The notes beneath the pieces are model-generated. The model saw only the letters and a list, made by a program, of their open reading frames with translations. It had not been told where the DNA came from and ran no database searches. This document shows positions 33,188 to 44,099 of a stretch of DNA of 64,000 bases, one piece after another. The stretch is taken from assembly GCA_030704615.1 (NCBI GenBank), contig CM060731.1, positions 27,342,001-27,406,000 of the forward strand, given 5' to 3'. The position numbers and the translations under genes are program-made. This DNA comes from Takakia lepidozioides. Taxonomy: Eukaryota; Streptophyta; Takakiopsida; Takakiales; Takakiaceae. Each line of letters starts with the position of its first letter. Within the stretch, counting starts at the first letter, position 1.

Positions 33188-35135
33188 CCCTTAAGCGCCC
33201 ACCAGGCCCGTTTTGGGCCTCGCTTTTTGGTTTTTTGTCCTTGGATTTCTCAGATTTCAATCAATTGAGCCCATTTTTTTTCCAGCGGACCGTCCACTTG
33301 TCGGACAGGAATCCAATGAGCGATTGATGGGATTTTTTGGTTAGGGTTAGGATTTTTGGTGGCCAAGGCGGTGGGGTCTGCTTTGCGGCGTGAGAGCAAC
33401 TCTCCTGCGTTTTTTGGGCTCTCTCACCTTGCGTGTTTCTCTTCCTGGCCTCACTGTGCTCGTGTTTCGGGAGCTCTGCTGCGGCGTGTGTATGCAGGTG
33501 GCCGTTGCAAAGTGGCAGGGGGCCGTTGCCCATAATGTCGTTGAGATTCCTGCATTGCATTGCCTTGGACGTTGTTTTGTGTGGAGCCGTAGCCTTCTTT
33601 GATGCATGTGAGTGGCTGGTGGTTCACTAAACATTCTGATTGATTGCTCCTGCAGAGACGTGGAGACTCTTCCGAAAGGTGGAGTGTCCACGGGCTGGGT
33701 TGTGGCCTTGTGTTTGTTCCTCAACACTCTAACGTGCTTGGGGGTAAGTGCTGTCATGCTAGTTTTGAGCTTGAAGAGGTTTTACTAACTACTTTAGTGT
33801 AGAGAGTCGCTTGACAAGTCCTAGGATAGTGGGTCAATGGTGTGTGGGAAGTCTATGGTCACTTCTAATGCGCAGGTGTATGTCTTGGCTGGTGCAGCAC
33901 TCCGAGATCTGGTTATGGGTGCAGCCAGTTCCTGTGTGGTAGTTTTGTGATATGCCAATTTTGCGTGCAGGCTTTTGAGTGTTCTAGGCTGTAGTGGCAG
34001 TTGTGCTTGGATTTTTGGTGACTAATCAGTTCGTAGTTAGTACTGCTGCAACATAACATAACCAGCTCAGGTAGTATGATGCTAGTTTAGTCCTTGCCAT
34101 AGTGTAGTGTGGAGGAGGCATAGTTGCATGTTCAGGTCTTGCTACAGGCATTTGTTATGAAAAGACTAAGTTGCCTTCATGTTCAGCGGGCGTATGTGGT
34201 AGAGCAGGTTAGTGGTTAGTCCGCTTGTCAAGCGGGGGTGCACATGTGTTCATGTGCGAGCTGCCAGTTGGGGCAGGTTACTGGGTTCAATTCCCACTCA
34301 CACAATTGTAGGGCTCTGTGCTTGGATGGGGTGGGATTGTGGAATCTGTTTTATGCTCGATGTTGCTCAAGCCTGCTGTAGAAATCATACACGGGGACTT
34401 GTTGTATGTAATCCATGAATGGTTGGGCTGTACACCCTCAAGCACAAAGCACCTCTCAAAATGTGGTGGACAGCCTTTTGTAATTCAGTAATCAGTGCTG
34501 TTTTGGGTAGCCCTCTTGCTGCAGTACTGTGGTCATTTTATGTGTGAAGGTCTACAGCCCTGTTGGTCATGGTTGATGGTCATTTTATGTGTGGAGGTCT
34601 ACAGCCGTGTTGGTCATGGTTGAAGGGTGCTCCAGCAAACATACACCAAACAAACACCATGGCATGATTCAGGAAACAAAGGGAGTTACATGCATGACTT
34701 TGTCATTTTTCCAGCACCCCAAATTCTCAAAATCTGACCCCCTTACCCCCTTACGTTTGACGAAGTGTCAACACCACTATTTTTGTCCAAATCACTTTTT
34801 TCTTTTTGGGCTGGATGGAAGGACCCACCAGGATGAACATGGAGCAGTTTCAGCCCATTCGGCTTTCATCCCGTCATTCAATTTTGCGCTGGCGTAGAAA
34901 GTAATTGTAATTTTGTTGAGTGGGGTCCAAAAATGGACCCCACATTCAACGGTGGCGTTTTGGCGATCTCGCTCTGATTGGCCTCACATTTGGTGTGTCC
35001 CTGCACAAGGTAGGTACACACCTAATGTGCTGTCAAAATCTTAATTTTTTTTGTTTTCAAGATTTTATGAGGTTTTTCCTGCGCAGGAGTCTTGTTTTTG
35101 AAAAAAGTCAAACTTTGTCACTGGGTGCTTAAGGG
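33188..35135. mobile_element. piggyBac-like non-autonomous DNA transposon (1948 bp) in LINE ORF2
   Basis: Ends are CCCTTAAGCGCCCA (left) and, reverse-complemented, CCCTTAAGCACCCA (right). Both are flanked by TTAA (33184-33187 and 35136-35139), the hallmark target of the piggyBac superfamily. Removing the element and one TTAA restores the LINE reading frame (WVLLL to NVKNGKMHSS). No transposase was seen inside. The interior holds a tRNA-like SINE and otherwise non-coding sequence. Confidence 0.85.
34190..34325 (+). repeat. tRNA-derived SINE-like sequence
   Basis: An A-box-like TTAGTGGTTAGTCCGC and a near-perfect B box GGGTTCAATTCCC lie in order. They are separated by a cttgtcaagcggg hairpin-like anticodon-arm remnant and an insertion. 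It lies inside the piggyBac-like element. Confidence 0.5.
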
Positions 35136-36408
35136 TTAAGCAGCAAAACCCAGGGAGATGAATCCAAGTCAGAAGACCAGAAAGAGTATAGAGAAAGGGC
35201 CTTGTCCCAAACAACTCGAGCGAAAGGGCATAACACCAAGGCATGTTCCAAATCTTCATTAGCAGCCAGGTTGCAAGAAACACATTGTGAAGGTGAATCT
35301 TCAAAGTTAGTTGCCACTGGCAAGATTCTGTTAACCACCTTCCACAGGAAAGCCGTTATCTTAGCATATCTGTGTTTTTTCCAAATGTCTCCTCAAACTA
35401 GTTTCCACGGCACCACAGGTCCAATTAAAGACCACTTCCGGTCAAAACCTCTTTTAGGCATCAACAACTTGTACCCCAGCTTAACCGAATATTTGAAGAA
35501 GGGATCATGTCCTTTATTCATCCATAACCACTCCCTAGGGTCAAACTGTAGCAACTTAAGGGTTAAGCAGCAAAACCGAGGGAGATGAATCCAAGTCAGA
35601 AGACCAGAAAGAGTATAGAGAAATGGCCTTGTCCCAAACAACTCGAGCGAAAGGGCATAACACCAAGGCATATTCCAAATCTTCATTAGCAGCCAGGTTG
35701 CAAGAAACACATTGCGAAGGTGAATCTTCAAAGTCAGTTGCCACTGGCAAGATTCTGTTAACCACCTTCCACAGGAAAGCCGTTATCTTAGCATATCTGT
35801 GTTTTTTCCAAATGTCTCCCCAAACTAGTTTCCACGGCACCACAGGTCCAATTAAAGACCACTTCCGGTCAAAACCTCTTTTAGGCATCAACAACTTGTA
35901 CCCTAGCTTAACCGAATATTTGAAGAAGGGATCATGTCCTTTATTCATCCATAACCACTCCCTAGGGTCAAACTGTAGCAACTTAAGGGTTAAGCAGCAA
36001 AACCGAGGGAGATGAATCCAAGTCAGAAGACCAGAAAGAGTATAGAGAAATGGCCTTGTCCCAAACAACTCGAGCGAAAGGGCATAACACCAAGGCATGT
36101 TCCAAATCTTCATTAGCAGCCAGGTTGCAAGAAACACATTGCGAAGGTGAATCTTCAAAGTTAGTTGCCACTGGCAAGATTCTGTTAACCACCTTCCACA
36201 GGAAAGCCGTTATCTTAGCATATTTGTGTTTTTTCCAAATGTCTCCCCAAACTAGTTTCCACGGCACCACAGGTCCAATTAAAGACCACTTCCGGTCAAA
36301 ACCTCTTTTAGGCATCAACAACTTGTACCCCAGCTTAACCGAATATTTGAAGAAGGGATCATGTCCTTTATTCATCCATATCCACTCCCTAGGGTCAAAC
36401 TGTAGCAG
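35128..36408 (-). repeat. Three tandem 427-bp copies of the LINE ORF2 tail
   Basis: Units 35128-35554, 35555-35981 and 35982-36408 have exactly equal lengths and very high identity. Each codes for the same ORF2 segment (LLQFDPREW to SLYSFWSSDLDSSP) and each ends with TTAACCCTTAAG, which is the piggyBac target plus the first bases of its terminal repeat. Confidence 0.95.
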
Positions 36409-38044
36409 CTTAAGGGGGGCTGATAAAAACCAGCGGAAATTCTCACCATACTGTTTCAAATCCATCGGAGGCAATGGGTTGGGGTTGCCTGAGAGTTTAC
36501 AAAAAACCCTTATTTCAAAGCAATTGCAACCTTGTGGAATACTCACTGACTTTGGAAGGAGAAGGTTACCATCTTTACTCACCTCAAAACCAGTGCCATG
36601 TAAACCAAAGCTATCCTGTGCAATAGCATAAATGGCCTTGGGTTGGGAATCCATACAATACCCCAACCAACTGGGAAGAGTTGTCAGGGAGATCTCCCAT
36701 AATTGCATTCCAGCCAGCATTAACTCTTTGCTTGGACAGTTGCTTCGCAGCAGATTCAGAAGAGATAAGGGACAAGGAGTTGTCATCCCAGAAATGAATA
36801 ATATGGGCTAAACCTGCAGCTTCCCATTCCGCCCATCGTTTAGAACAAGGAATCAGAGCTTCTTTATCCCGATTATAATTCCCAAAGAGAGGTTGTCTCA
36901 ACACCTGGCTAAGGAAAGAGGGACTTAGCTGAACCGGGAAAAGACGCAATTTGCACCATGCCATCCAGATTGACTGCCATGCCCTTGAACCCAACCCCGG
37001 GTTTTCATTGAGCTTCCCACCTTGCATGATCCACCTAAGTGAATGAGCCCATTTATCACTGGAACGCGGGGTGGCAGCCAGAAAGTTGAGTCTAACCAGC
37101 CGACTCCAAAGGCTTGAAAGGCGAGTAACTGCACGGGGAACCCATTTGGCAAGCAAAGCAGTGATCTGCGCTTGGGGGTCTAGCACCCCAAGACCCCCCA
37201 TTTTTTTGCTTTGAGTAAGCTGGTCCTAGCTTACCAAGGCTCTTTTGGATGAGGCAGCGGGAGTAGCACCCCAAATAAAGTTCCTCATAAGGGATTTTAC
37301 CTTTCTTATTATGAGAGCTCCCGGTGACCAAACCGAAGCCAAAAACCACAGTGAAGCCAAGAGCACTTGGTTAACAATTAAAGCTCTACCCACGAGCGAC
37401 AGATGCAAGGAACACCAATGTGCAAGCTTCCTTTTAAGTTTTGTAAGGACACCTGCAAACCTAGTATCATCTGAGAGATCAGTTCCCACCAATTGACATA
37501 AGAGCTCATGCGATTCCCCATCCGATAGCCATCTCAAGCCAAATTCAATGCCCTATGGGGCAATGTGAGCTGCAACAGATGGGTCTGCCAGTCGATTTAA
37601 TAAACCAACAGATTTATTCCAATTGATTTTGAGACCCAAGGCTGCACAGAATGCCTTCAACGAGTTGAGAGCCGCATGGACATTAGAAAGAAGAGTTGTT
37701 AATGAACAAGGATGTGTCATCAGCATATAGCAAAGAGCGAATGGAAGAGGAAAAGTCATTCGGGGAATTAGGAACAACCAGACCCAAGGAGTCTTTTCTC
37801 TTATCCAGTAAGTGACCCAAACCATCTGCTGCTATAAGAAAGAGAAAGGAGGACAACGGACACCCTTGTCTTACAGATTTGAACAGAGGGAAGGGTTTGG
37901 AGACCATGCCATTGACCACCACTCTACTGGAAGCTGCAGAAAGAAGGATTTGAATCCACTTAAGGAAGTTCCCTTTGATCCCAACAACTTCTAGGGCTTT
38001 CAAAAGATAGTTCCAATTAATGTTATCAAAGCCTTTCCGAAGAC

Positions 38045-38097
38045 ATGTGTTGTGTGGTTTTGGACAGCGATGTAGTTGTGTAGTGATATGTATGCGC
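38045..38097. other. Rearrangement junction sequence
   Basis: A short stretch between the truncated LINE and the truncated CACTA transposase. It includes gttgtgtagtgatatg, whose reverse complement starts with CACTACACAAC, possibly a worn CACTA terminus. Confidence 0.3.
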
Positions 38098-39673
38098 ACG
38101 ACACATTCAATGCCGGGACCCCCCTCCATAGCTCCTTAAGTTCATCAACAAGAGGTCGCAAGTACGTGTCCATGTTTGCCACTTGTTTTTTCCCTATGAG
38201 ACATTCACATCATTGTTTCAATGCTCCACCAATATGCAAATTATACTACAAAATGAATTGCACGTCTTACTCCATGATTATGTCACTCATCAATCTTGCA
38301 TCCGAATTGCGTCAGAGATCAGAAGTTTAATGTAAAGTCTAAGGCAATAATAAACATGAAATGAGTACACTCACCTGGCACAATGGCAGCCAACATGATA
38401 TGGCATTTTTTAATTGAAAGATACGGAGGGATGTTATAATTCACCATGGTCACCGGCCAAGTGGAATGACTACATGACTGGACAGAGAATGGGTTGACCC
38501 CATCCGAGGAGAAGCCGAGGTGGACATGTCGTGGGTCCTCCAAGAGAAAAGGCCACATCTCTTCAATATGTTCCATGCTTGTGAATCTTGTGGCCCGCAC
38601 ACCTTTCCCGGAGGGCTCCGATGCGAGGCATGCCATCTCATGAGTCTGGCCAATTCGGGGCTTCGGTACTGTGTCCTCAATCGCGGGATGATCGGAAAAG
38701 TAATGCATTTTCTACGATGAAATACCCCACGCCCCCCACATATAATCATCCCATTAGCACACATAATACAACACCCTTATGCCTTTCCCTTTATGCAACC
38801 TCCTTTTCATTTGGGTGTGAATGGTCAAAACCGAACGTTGTTCCTTCCACTACTCACTCACTTCTTCCAAAACCACCATCAGATCTTGCATGAGTACTAC
38901 TCTCTAAACCCTAAACTTTGTGGAATACACTTTACATACATTGAGAAGATTAAAGAAAGTATTCTCTATGCGAGGGGGAATGGCGCTTATACCTTGCGTG
39001 GTACTTTTTTCCCTTGGACATCATCCCGATATCGGTCTTTCTTGTACTTTGGGCACTTGGGGAGACGCGAATCCTCTCCGTAATATAGGGTTTTATCACA
39101 TGGACATGCATGAAAAATCTTATAGCCCATCCCCACAGAGTCCAAGACTTCGCGCGCCTCTTTCCGCGACCGTGGCATCTTGGGTTTCAAGTGTGGAGCA
39201 AGGATATAGTCTGCAATAGTTCGCATTATGACAGACATCCTAACATTACTTATGCCAAATCGAATTTGAAGATTGAGCAAAAGTAAGATTGTTGAAAGTC
39301 GACTCACTTTCGTCCCTTCGTACAAGGGAGTTCTCGCCTCCCTCTCCATGTCATTTGAGGGGGCCATTTCATGATCATCGATTGGTCGGGTTCCCTCTTC
39401 ATGGGATGCATCAGCGCCCACATGATGCATTAAGAGATCCTCCATGGCTTGCACATCCTCCTGGTTAATTCCATGCTCATTGTTGTTGTCACTGTCACTG
39501 TCATCATCATCATCGTCCGGTACCGTGGGGGCGGCGTCTCGCCCACGGCTCCCGCCTGATGTACTTGGGTTGTTTTCGGATGGGGTGCCAAGAGAAAGGA
39601 CCGGGAAGGGATGGACAAAGTCTTGATACGAACAAATGAACATAGGGACATATATTATAATGTGTCCTTGCAA
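38098..39673 (-). pseudogene. CACTA (En/Spm) TNP2-type transposase, partial
   Basis: Minus-strand pieces follow the family order. 39673-38987 contains EARTPLYEGTKVSRLSTIL, an EAREVLDSVGMGYKIFHACP stretch and CPKYKKDRYRD..GKKVPRKV. 38764-38319 contains FPIIPRLRTQYRSPELARLM (one frame) and WPFLLEDPRHVHLGFSSDGV, NPF, STWPVTMVNYNIPPYLSIKK and PGE (another frame). 38182-38100 contains NMDTYLRPLVDELKELW and GVPALNV. These match the plant TNP2 transposase core, including the SSDGVNPF block with a catalytic-type Asp. The protein then stops at about 38098 where unrelated sequence begins, so the catalytic C-terminal half is lost. A poly-Asp/Asn acidic run precedes the core. Several frameshifts. Confidence 0.8.
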
Positions 39674-40618
39674 CCATACACTTCATTATAAGCGAAATGC
39701 AAACAACAACCTTCAATGTGTATGTGCATCAAATATGTCATTCAAAAATTACATGTATGTGCGCAATATACACACATGCAAAGTTTCAAACCCAAACACA
39801 AAATCATTTGTCCCCCCAATGACGCATCCACCCTATCAACCAATTTTTGTTTATTAATGTGAAAGAAAATCCTCTCATGCCATTGCACCCAACAAACGGA
39901 CTCAAGCTTCATTTTTTCCTACATGTGCTTAAATATGTGTGCAACACCTGTACAAAGATCCAGCAGGGGGAAAAAAAAAAAAAAAAAAAAAAAAACATTT
40001 TCCTCCCCAACGACACACTCACCCTTGCACCAATTTTGAATTAAATCGAATTTAAATGAATTTAAAAATAAATATTTACATTTAGAAAATATATGATTGC
40101 AGTTTTGAGGGGCGTAATGATTTTATTTTTAGCTCTTTTTTGTTCTGTGACATCGGGCTTTGCACCACTACACCCATGCAAAAAAATGGACAAAAAAAAA
40201 AAGTGTATTTCTAGGGTCACTTTTGCATAACTCTCTATGAAGAGTGCATGAAGTTGAAGATAACTCAACTTTGGAGTGCAAATGAGATAACACAATCTGG
40301 TTATGGGTCCAAATGACTTTTGTTTACTCCCAAATTTTGCACGCACATTGCATATGCTATCATTAAACATATGGCTTAAAAATGGAATAAAAAAAAAATC
40401 ATATGTAAGCGAAACGCAATTTTCCGTCTCTATGACACGAAGCTACCTTCAACACTAGAATGACCCATTGAATCAATTTGGTTCAAGCTCATATTTGGTC
40501 CACATGTGCATAAGTATGTTTAGATCACATATGCAATGTTGCAACCCACACGAACAACAAGAAAAAAATTCATATCAATCGATTAATCGGATGTATACAA
40601 AGTACATCATGAGAATAT
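39674..40618. other. No gene seen; A-rich spacer
   Basis: AT-rich sequence with A runs at about 39970-39994 and 40191-40202. It is possibly an intron or spacer within the CACTA-derived region. Confidence 0.35.
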
Positions 40619-41191
40619 CTACAATGCCCCTCTACACGATCCCTGTCTCAAAGGAATCATGTTTCTATCATACACATCCCACTCACGCTGTAATCGGAGG
40701 TCCCAATCATCCCGGGAGAACTCGTATGATGCAAATAGTTCGCTGCCAGCCCTAATAGTCCTACTAGCACATGTCATCACAAACTTGTGCATCCCCTCAC
40801 AGTATACTGACGTATGACCACAAAAGCTCTCGTGCCCATCGCTTTGCTCGTCCCATACTACATTGGTTCTCCTAGGATGACCAAAAAAACTATTGACCAG
40901 CCCAGCAACATTGCCGAAGATGTCGGGGTCACCATCACAAAATCTGATCTCAATGGGAAACAACCCCCGTCTACGTACATCCTGTCCGTTGACACACAAA
41001 ATATAGGGTAGGGTGTATGGGGCTTCGAGGCGTCGTGGAGGTGTAGTATGGACCGTAGTAGAGAAACAAGTCCACCATGATGTTTCTCCGAGGAGGAACC
41101 GCAATATCATTGACCGTGAATAACCCCGACCCATAGCAGGGTCTGTAGCGGCTCTCACAACATACCGTCTCCCCCAATACTCGAACTCCAC
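40619..41191 (-). pseudogene. SET-domain (lysine methyltransferase-like) ORF, frameshifted
   Basis: Reading leftward: EYWGRRYVVRAATDPAMGRG, then in a neighbouring frame LFTVNDIAVPPRRNI and YYGPYYT (SET-N: GRGLF..DI..G and YxG). Back in the first frame come DIFGNVAGLVNSFF, RRTNVVW and FVMTCASRTIRAGSELFASY. This is the SET core: N-x-A-x-x-x-N pseudoknot strand, then a strand, then R-x-I-x-x-G-x-E-L-x-x-x-Y. SET enzymes transfer methyl groups to lysine, usually on histones. The typical NHSC motif reads NSFF, so activity is doubtful even without the frameshifts. It lies within the CACTA-derived block, so it may be transposon cargo or an independent decayed gene. Confidence 0.65.
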
Positions 41192-41643
41192 ATTTTCTCG
41201 GATGGGGGTGGGAGGGTCGAGATGATTCCCCCAACAACGAGGCTGGACGGTCCTCAGTAACTAGTCCTATGCGCTTCCCATCGGGGGCGAGGATCCGGCT
41301 CAGGCCACCCAAGCCGAAGGGGGGAAACCTAGGGCGAAGCCGACCCCTCCTAGGGGTTCGGGGGGCACATGCACGTGGGGTGGAGGTGGTAGCGGCGGAG
41401 GAGAGTAAAGTGGAGGTGTTGAGGACAATGTCGGATGTGCACCGTCTCCCCCAATACTCGAACTCCACATTTTCTCGATGGGGGTGGGAGTGTCAGATGA
41501 TTCCCCCAACAACGAGGCTTACGGTCCTCATAACTAGTCCTCGCTTCCCATCGGTAGCGAGATCCGGCTCAGGCCACCCAAGCCCGAAGGGGAGGAAACC
41601 TAGGGCGAAGCCGACCCCTCTAGGGTTCGGGGGGGCACATGCC
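41162..41643. repeat. Imperfect 284-bp tandem duplication
   Basis: The block starting cgtctcccccaatactcgaact at 41164 recurs at 41447 with many small deletions. It runs through a Pro-rich stretch that ends near ggttcggggggcacatgc. It duplicates the 5' end of the SET ORF and the upstream Pro/Thr-rich coding stretch. Confidence 0.8.
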
Positions 41644-42041
41644 GTGGAGGTGGAGGTGGTACTGCTGGCGGAGGAGATGAAAGTGGAGGTGGTTGAGGAT
41701 GTAATGTCGGATGTGCAGCCGGGGGTACAACGTCGGATCAGGCAAAAAACCAGACCGGGGGGGGGGGGTGGCTTTTCGTCGCCGCCATAACGCCTACGAC
41801 ACCTACGATACCCCTCGACCCTACGCCTCTCATCTACGTGCTGCTGGGGGAACCAACTGTCCACATCGGGCACATGCTCTGACACAAATTCTACAAGTAG
41901 ACCGGCACAAATGCCTCCAATGTGATTGTGAGTGCATGTGATGTGAGCTTGGGCATCAAGTCGTGGCTGCAATGTGCGTACTTAAGTGCAGAACGACCAT
42001 CAATACTTATGTCGTAATTTTGATTCATGTATGCTTACCAA
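41644..42041 (-). pseudogene. Pro/Thr/Ser-rich N-terminal extension upstream of the SET ORF
   Basis: The minus-strand frame 41972-41493 has TSSTTSTFISSASSTTSTST and PPPPPG runs. It may be the N-terminal part of the SET ORF, disrupted by the 284-bp duplication. No domain recognised. Confidence 0.3.
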
Positions 42042-42473
42042 TCAAACTATATTTAGATAAAAATAATTATATATTAAATGAATGTTAATGAGAGGGGTGG
42101 AAAAAACACGCACCTTGCCGCATCCGCAATGCTTGTTCTTCTTGTAATGTTTTTCGACAACATGCGGTCGCCGCCGCCGTCGGTGGTCTGGTGCCGCCCG
42201 GCGGTATCTGTTTGCCTCTTCCTGTTCCCAACACTTAGTGCACCAACACTCAATCCTATCGGAGGGGTCAAGGGTGGACGTGGTTGGACGGGGTGGCCCG
42301 CGAGGGGCAACCCGGCGGCGCGCCCGACTTGATCCCGGAGTGTCCACACATCCTCCGCACACCTGAAATTTGGCTCCGGTCCCTTCGACGATTGTTCTCG
42401 CATCGGCCTGCCTGTATTGGATCAGGTGCAATGGGTGGCTCCTCGCCACGAAAAACGATCGCTCTAGGGCCAC
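42042..42473 (-). pseudogene. Cys/His-rich frame, possible transposase-associated domain
   Basis: Contains IECWCTKCWEQEEANRY, VVEKHYKKNKHCGCGK and an Arg-rich segment. The C-x-C-x-x-C...VVxxHY order recalls the transposase-associated domain found upstream of TNP2 in CACTA elements (ICPCxxC...HL). The match is weak and rests on spacing of a few residues. Confidence 0.3.
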
Positions 42474-44099
42474 AATATATGTGGTACTACCTCCCCATCC
42501 TTGAAGGAGATGGGTCGATGTTTCCTCACCATCGCATCCTAATTAACACACACCACCAACACTTTCATTCTCAAAAACCGTTGGCAAAAAAACCCTATGC
42601 CTCAGCCTCGGGGCTTTCAAAATTGGTAACCAAAGGCGGAGCATCCCTATGGTACTAGAGCCCAAGACAATAAATCCTTCCTCTCATTCTATCTTCATGA
42701 TGCCCGCACCATGGAAAAATTTGTTGAGACCCAGTGCTTTGCGATTATTAGATTGAACCACATTTTGGGTATGTGAATCATAATTACACCGTTTATCCTG
42801 TTAACCCCAAGACTCACAACCAAAACCGCGGATCCAAAACCCAGCACCATAAAGCAAGCAACCCTAACCCAGTACCATATGAAAAAAAAAAAAAAAAAAA
42901 AAAAACTAAGAAACCCAAAAGGCCCTAAGCCCTAAACCCAGAAAGGCCGGCCGTCGCCTCCTTTGACACCCTCGCATCGCATTTGACGACAATTTTTTTC
43001 AATTTTTTTACCTGGGGGTCGCACCCCGCGACGGCAAGCCGTCGCGGGAGGCGACGTGTTTTTTTTATTTTATGGGCCAGGGGTCGCAAACAAGGATGGC
43101 CGGCCGTCGCAAATACCATTTTTACATTTCACAAAAAGGGCTGGGCGCAGGCGTGCGACGGGCGGGTGTCGCACATAGGCGCCACGCCTTTCTTTTCCCC
43201 TAAGTGCTTGAAGCATCTCTTTCCCTTCCCCTCCCGTTTTCGTTTGTTCTTTGGGAGAGAAGAGAGTGGGGTTTTGAGGGTGGAGGAGAAACACACCTGC
43301 TGCTGAGCCCGAGGTGGTCGCAAGGCCCCAAAGAGTTGCCCCCCAATGCCGCTCCAACGCCCAAGTTAAGCACCGCCTCCTCCCTCAGTTTCTCTCTTGC
43401 TTTCTTGCCCTAAGCACGGACTGATGTCTCTCTCCCCTGTGTGGTAGGAACGCCGCACAGATGCGCGATCTAAACGAGCTGAAGAGAGACAGAGATGTGG
43501 TGAGCGGGGGGGACAACGACGCAATGGCGTGAGCATTGGGCATGAGCGCGCGAGCATACGCTCACGCAGGAGTGACGTGGCGTGAGCCTACACCCACGCT
43601 GACGTGGCGTGAGCGTCATGTCAGCATGCTGATGTGGCGGCAAATGATGACGTGGCACTGTCCGTCGTCTGCCATGTCAGCATTAACATGCGCCGCCTAT
43701 AACCGAGGATGGTCCTATGACCGTGGAATTATGCAAGAATCTTGCCTAAATAGAATCAAGACTACCATGAGGCCTACAGTTGTAGCATCCAACATTGTGC
43801 AATTACAAATGCTTGTTTCACTTTTACAATTACGAGGACGAGAAAATATCCTCATAAAGTGTGCGCCATAGAGGCTGCCATGGGAAGACCTTCCTCCCTC
43901 CTCAAATAACAATGAGAGTTAGGATCATCTTCAAAAGATGATTGTAGTGCATAGCGACAGCAAGACATATAGACTTCGAACGGTGCAATGACAAATGTGC
44001 TTTTAAAAGTTGCCACTCAGAGCTCACTCAGTATATGATGGAGCCATATCATTGCACCGCCGACGAATTGATGTGAATTACACATTTCAAATCATGGTC
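42474..44099. repeat. Non-coding block with GTCGC hairpins and TGACGTGGC repeats
   Basis: No gene supported. An A run lies at 42880-42905. At 42945-43170 GTCGC/GCGAC motifs are frequent and include a near-perfect 24-bp palindrome at 43025-43048 (11-bp arms, CCCGCGACGGC). At 43530-43680 tgacgtggcgtgagc-like units recur. Such dense short motifs fit subterminal protein-binding regions of DNA transposons. Confidence 0.45.

Larger units (their letters stand above)
32460..38044 (-). mobile_element. LINE retrotransposon, 3' part (RT core to 3' end), with nested insertion and triplication
   Basis: Read leftward: LRKGFDNINWNYL (38044-38000), then RT motifs RQGCPLSSFLFLIAADGLG and LLYADDTSLF (37900-37690). 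GGLGVLDPQAQITALLAKWV follows at 37200, then a zinc-ribbon-type RVT tail CVSCNLAANEDLEHALVLC with FARVVWDKA (36000-36150). After a piggyBac-like insertion, the last ORF2 segment is WESIRGIILWQLWKMR (33100-33180). Frames change several times (near 37825, 37540, 37349, 36786), so ORF2 is dead. The 5' side stops abruptly at 38044 inside RT, and the 3' end is near 32460. The first half of the RT and the endonuclease are missing here but match what is found at 58648-60170. Confidence 0.85.

Noticed and set aside
32787-33602. Plus-strand frames over the LINE tail and piggyBac-like element
   Set aside because: The minus strand carries the recognisable LINE ORF2 sequence, and the element part is non-coding; these are shadows.
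35202-36631. Plus-strand 193-aa and related frames (TTRAKGHNTKACSKSS...) repeated three times
   Set aside because: They are antisense to the LINE RVT-tail triplication and vary only as that repeat does.
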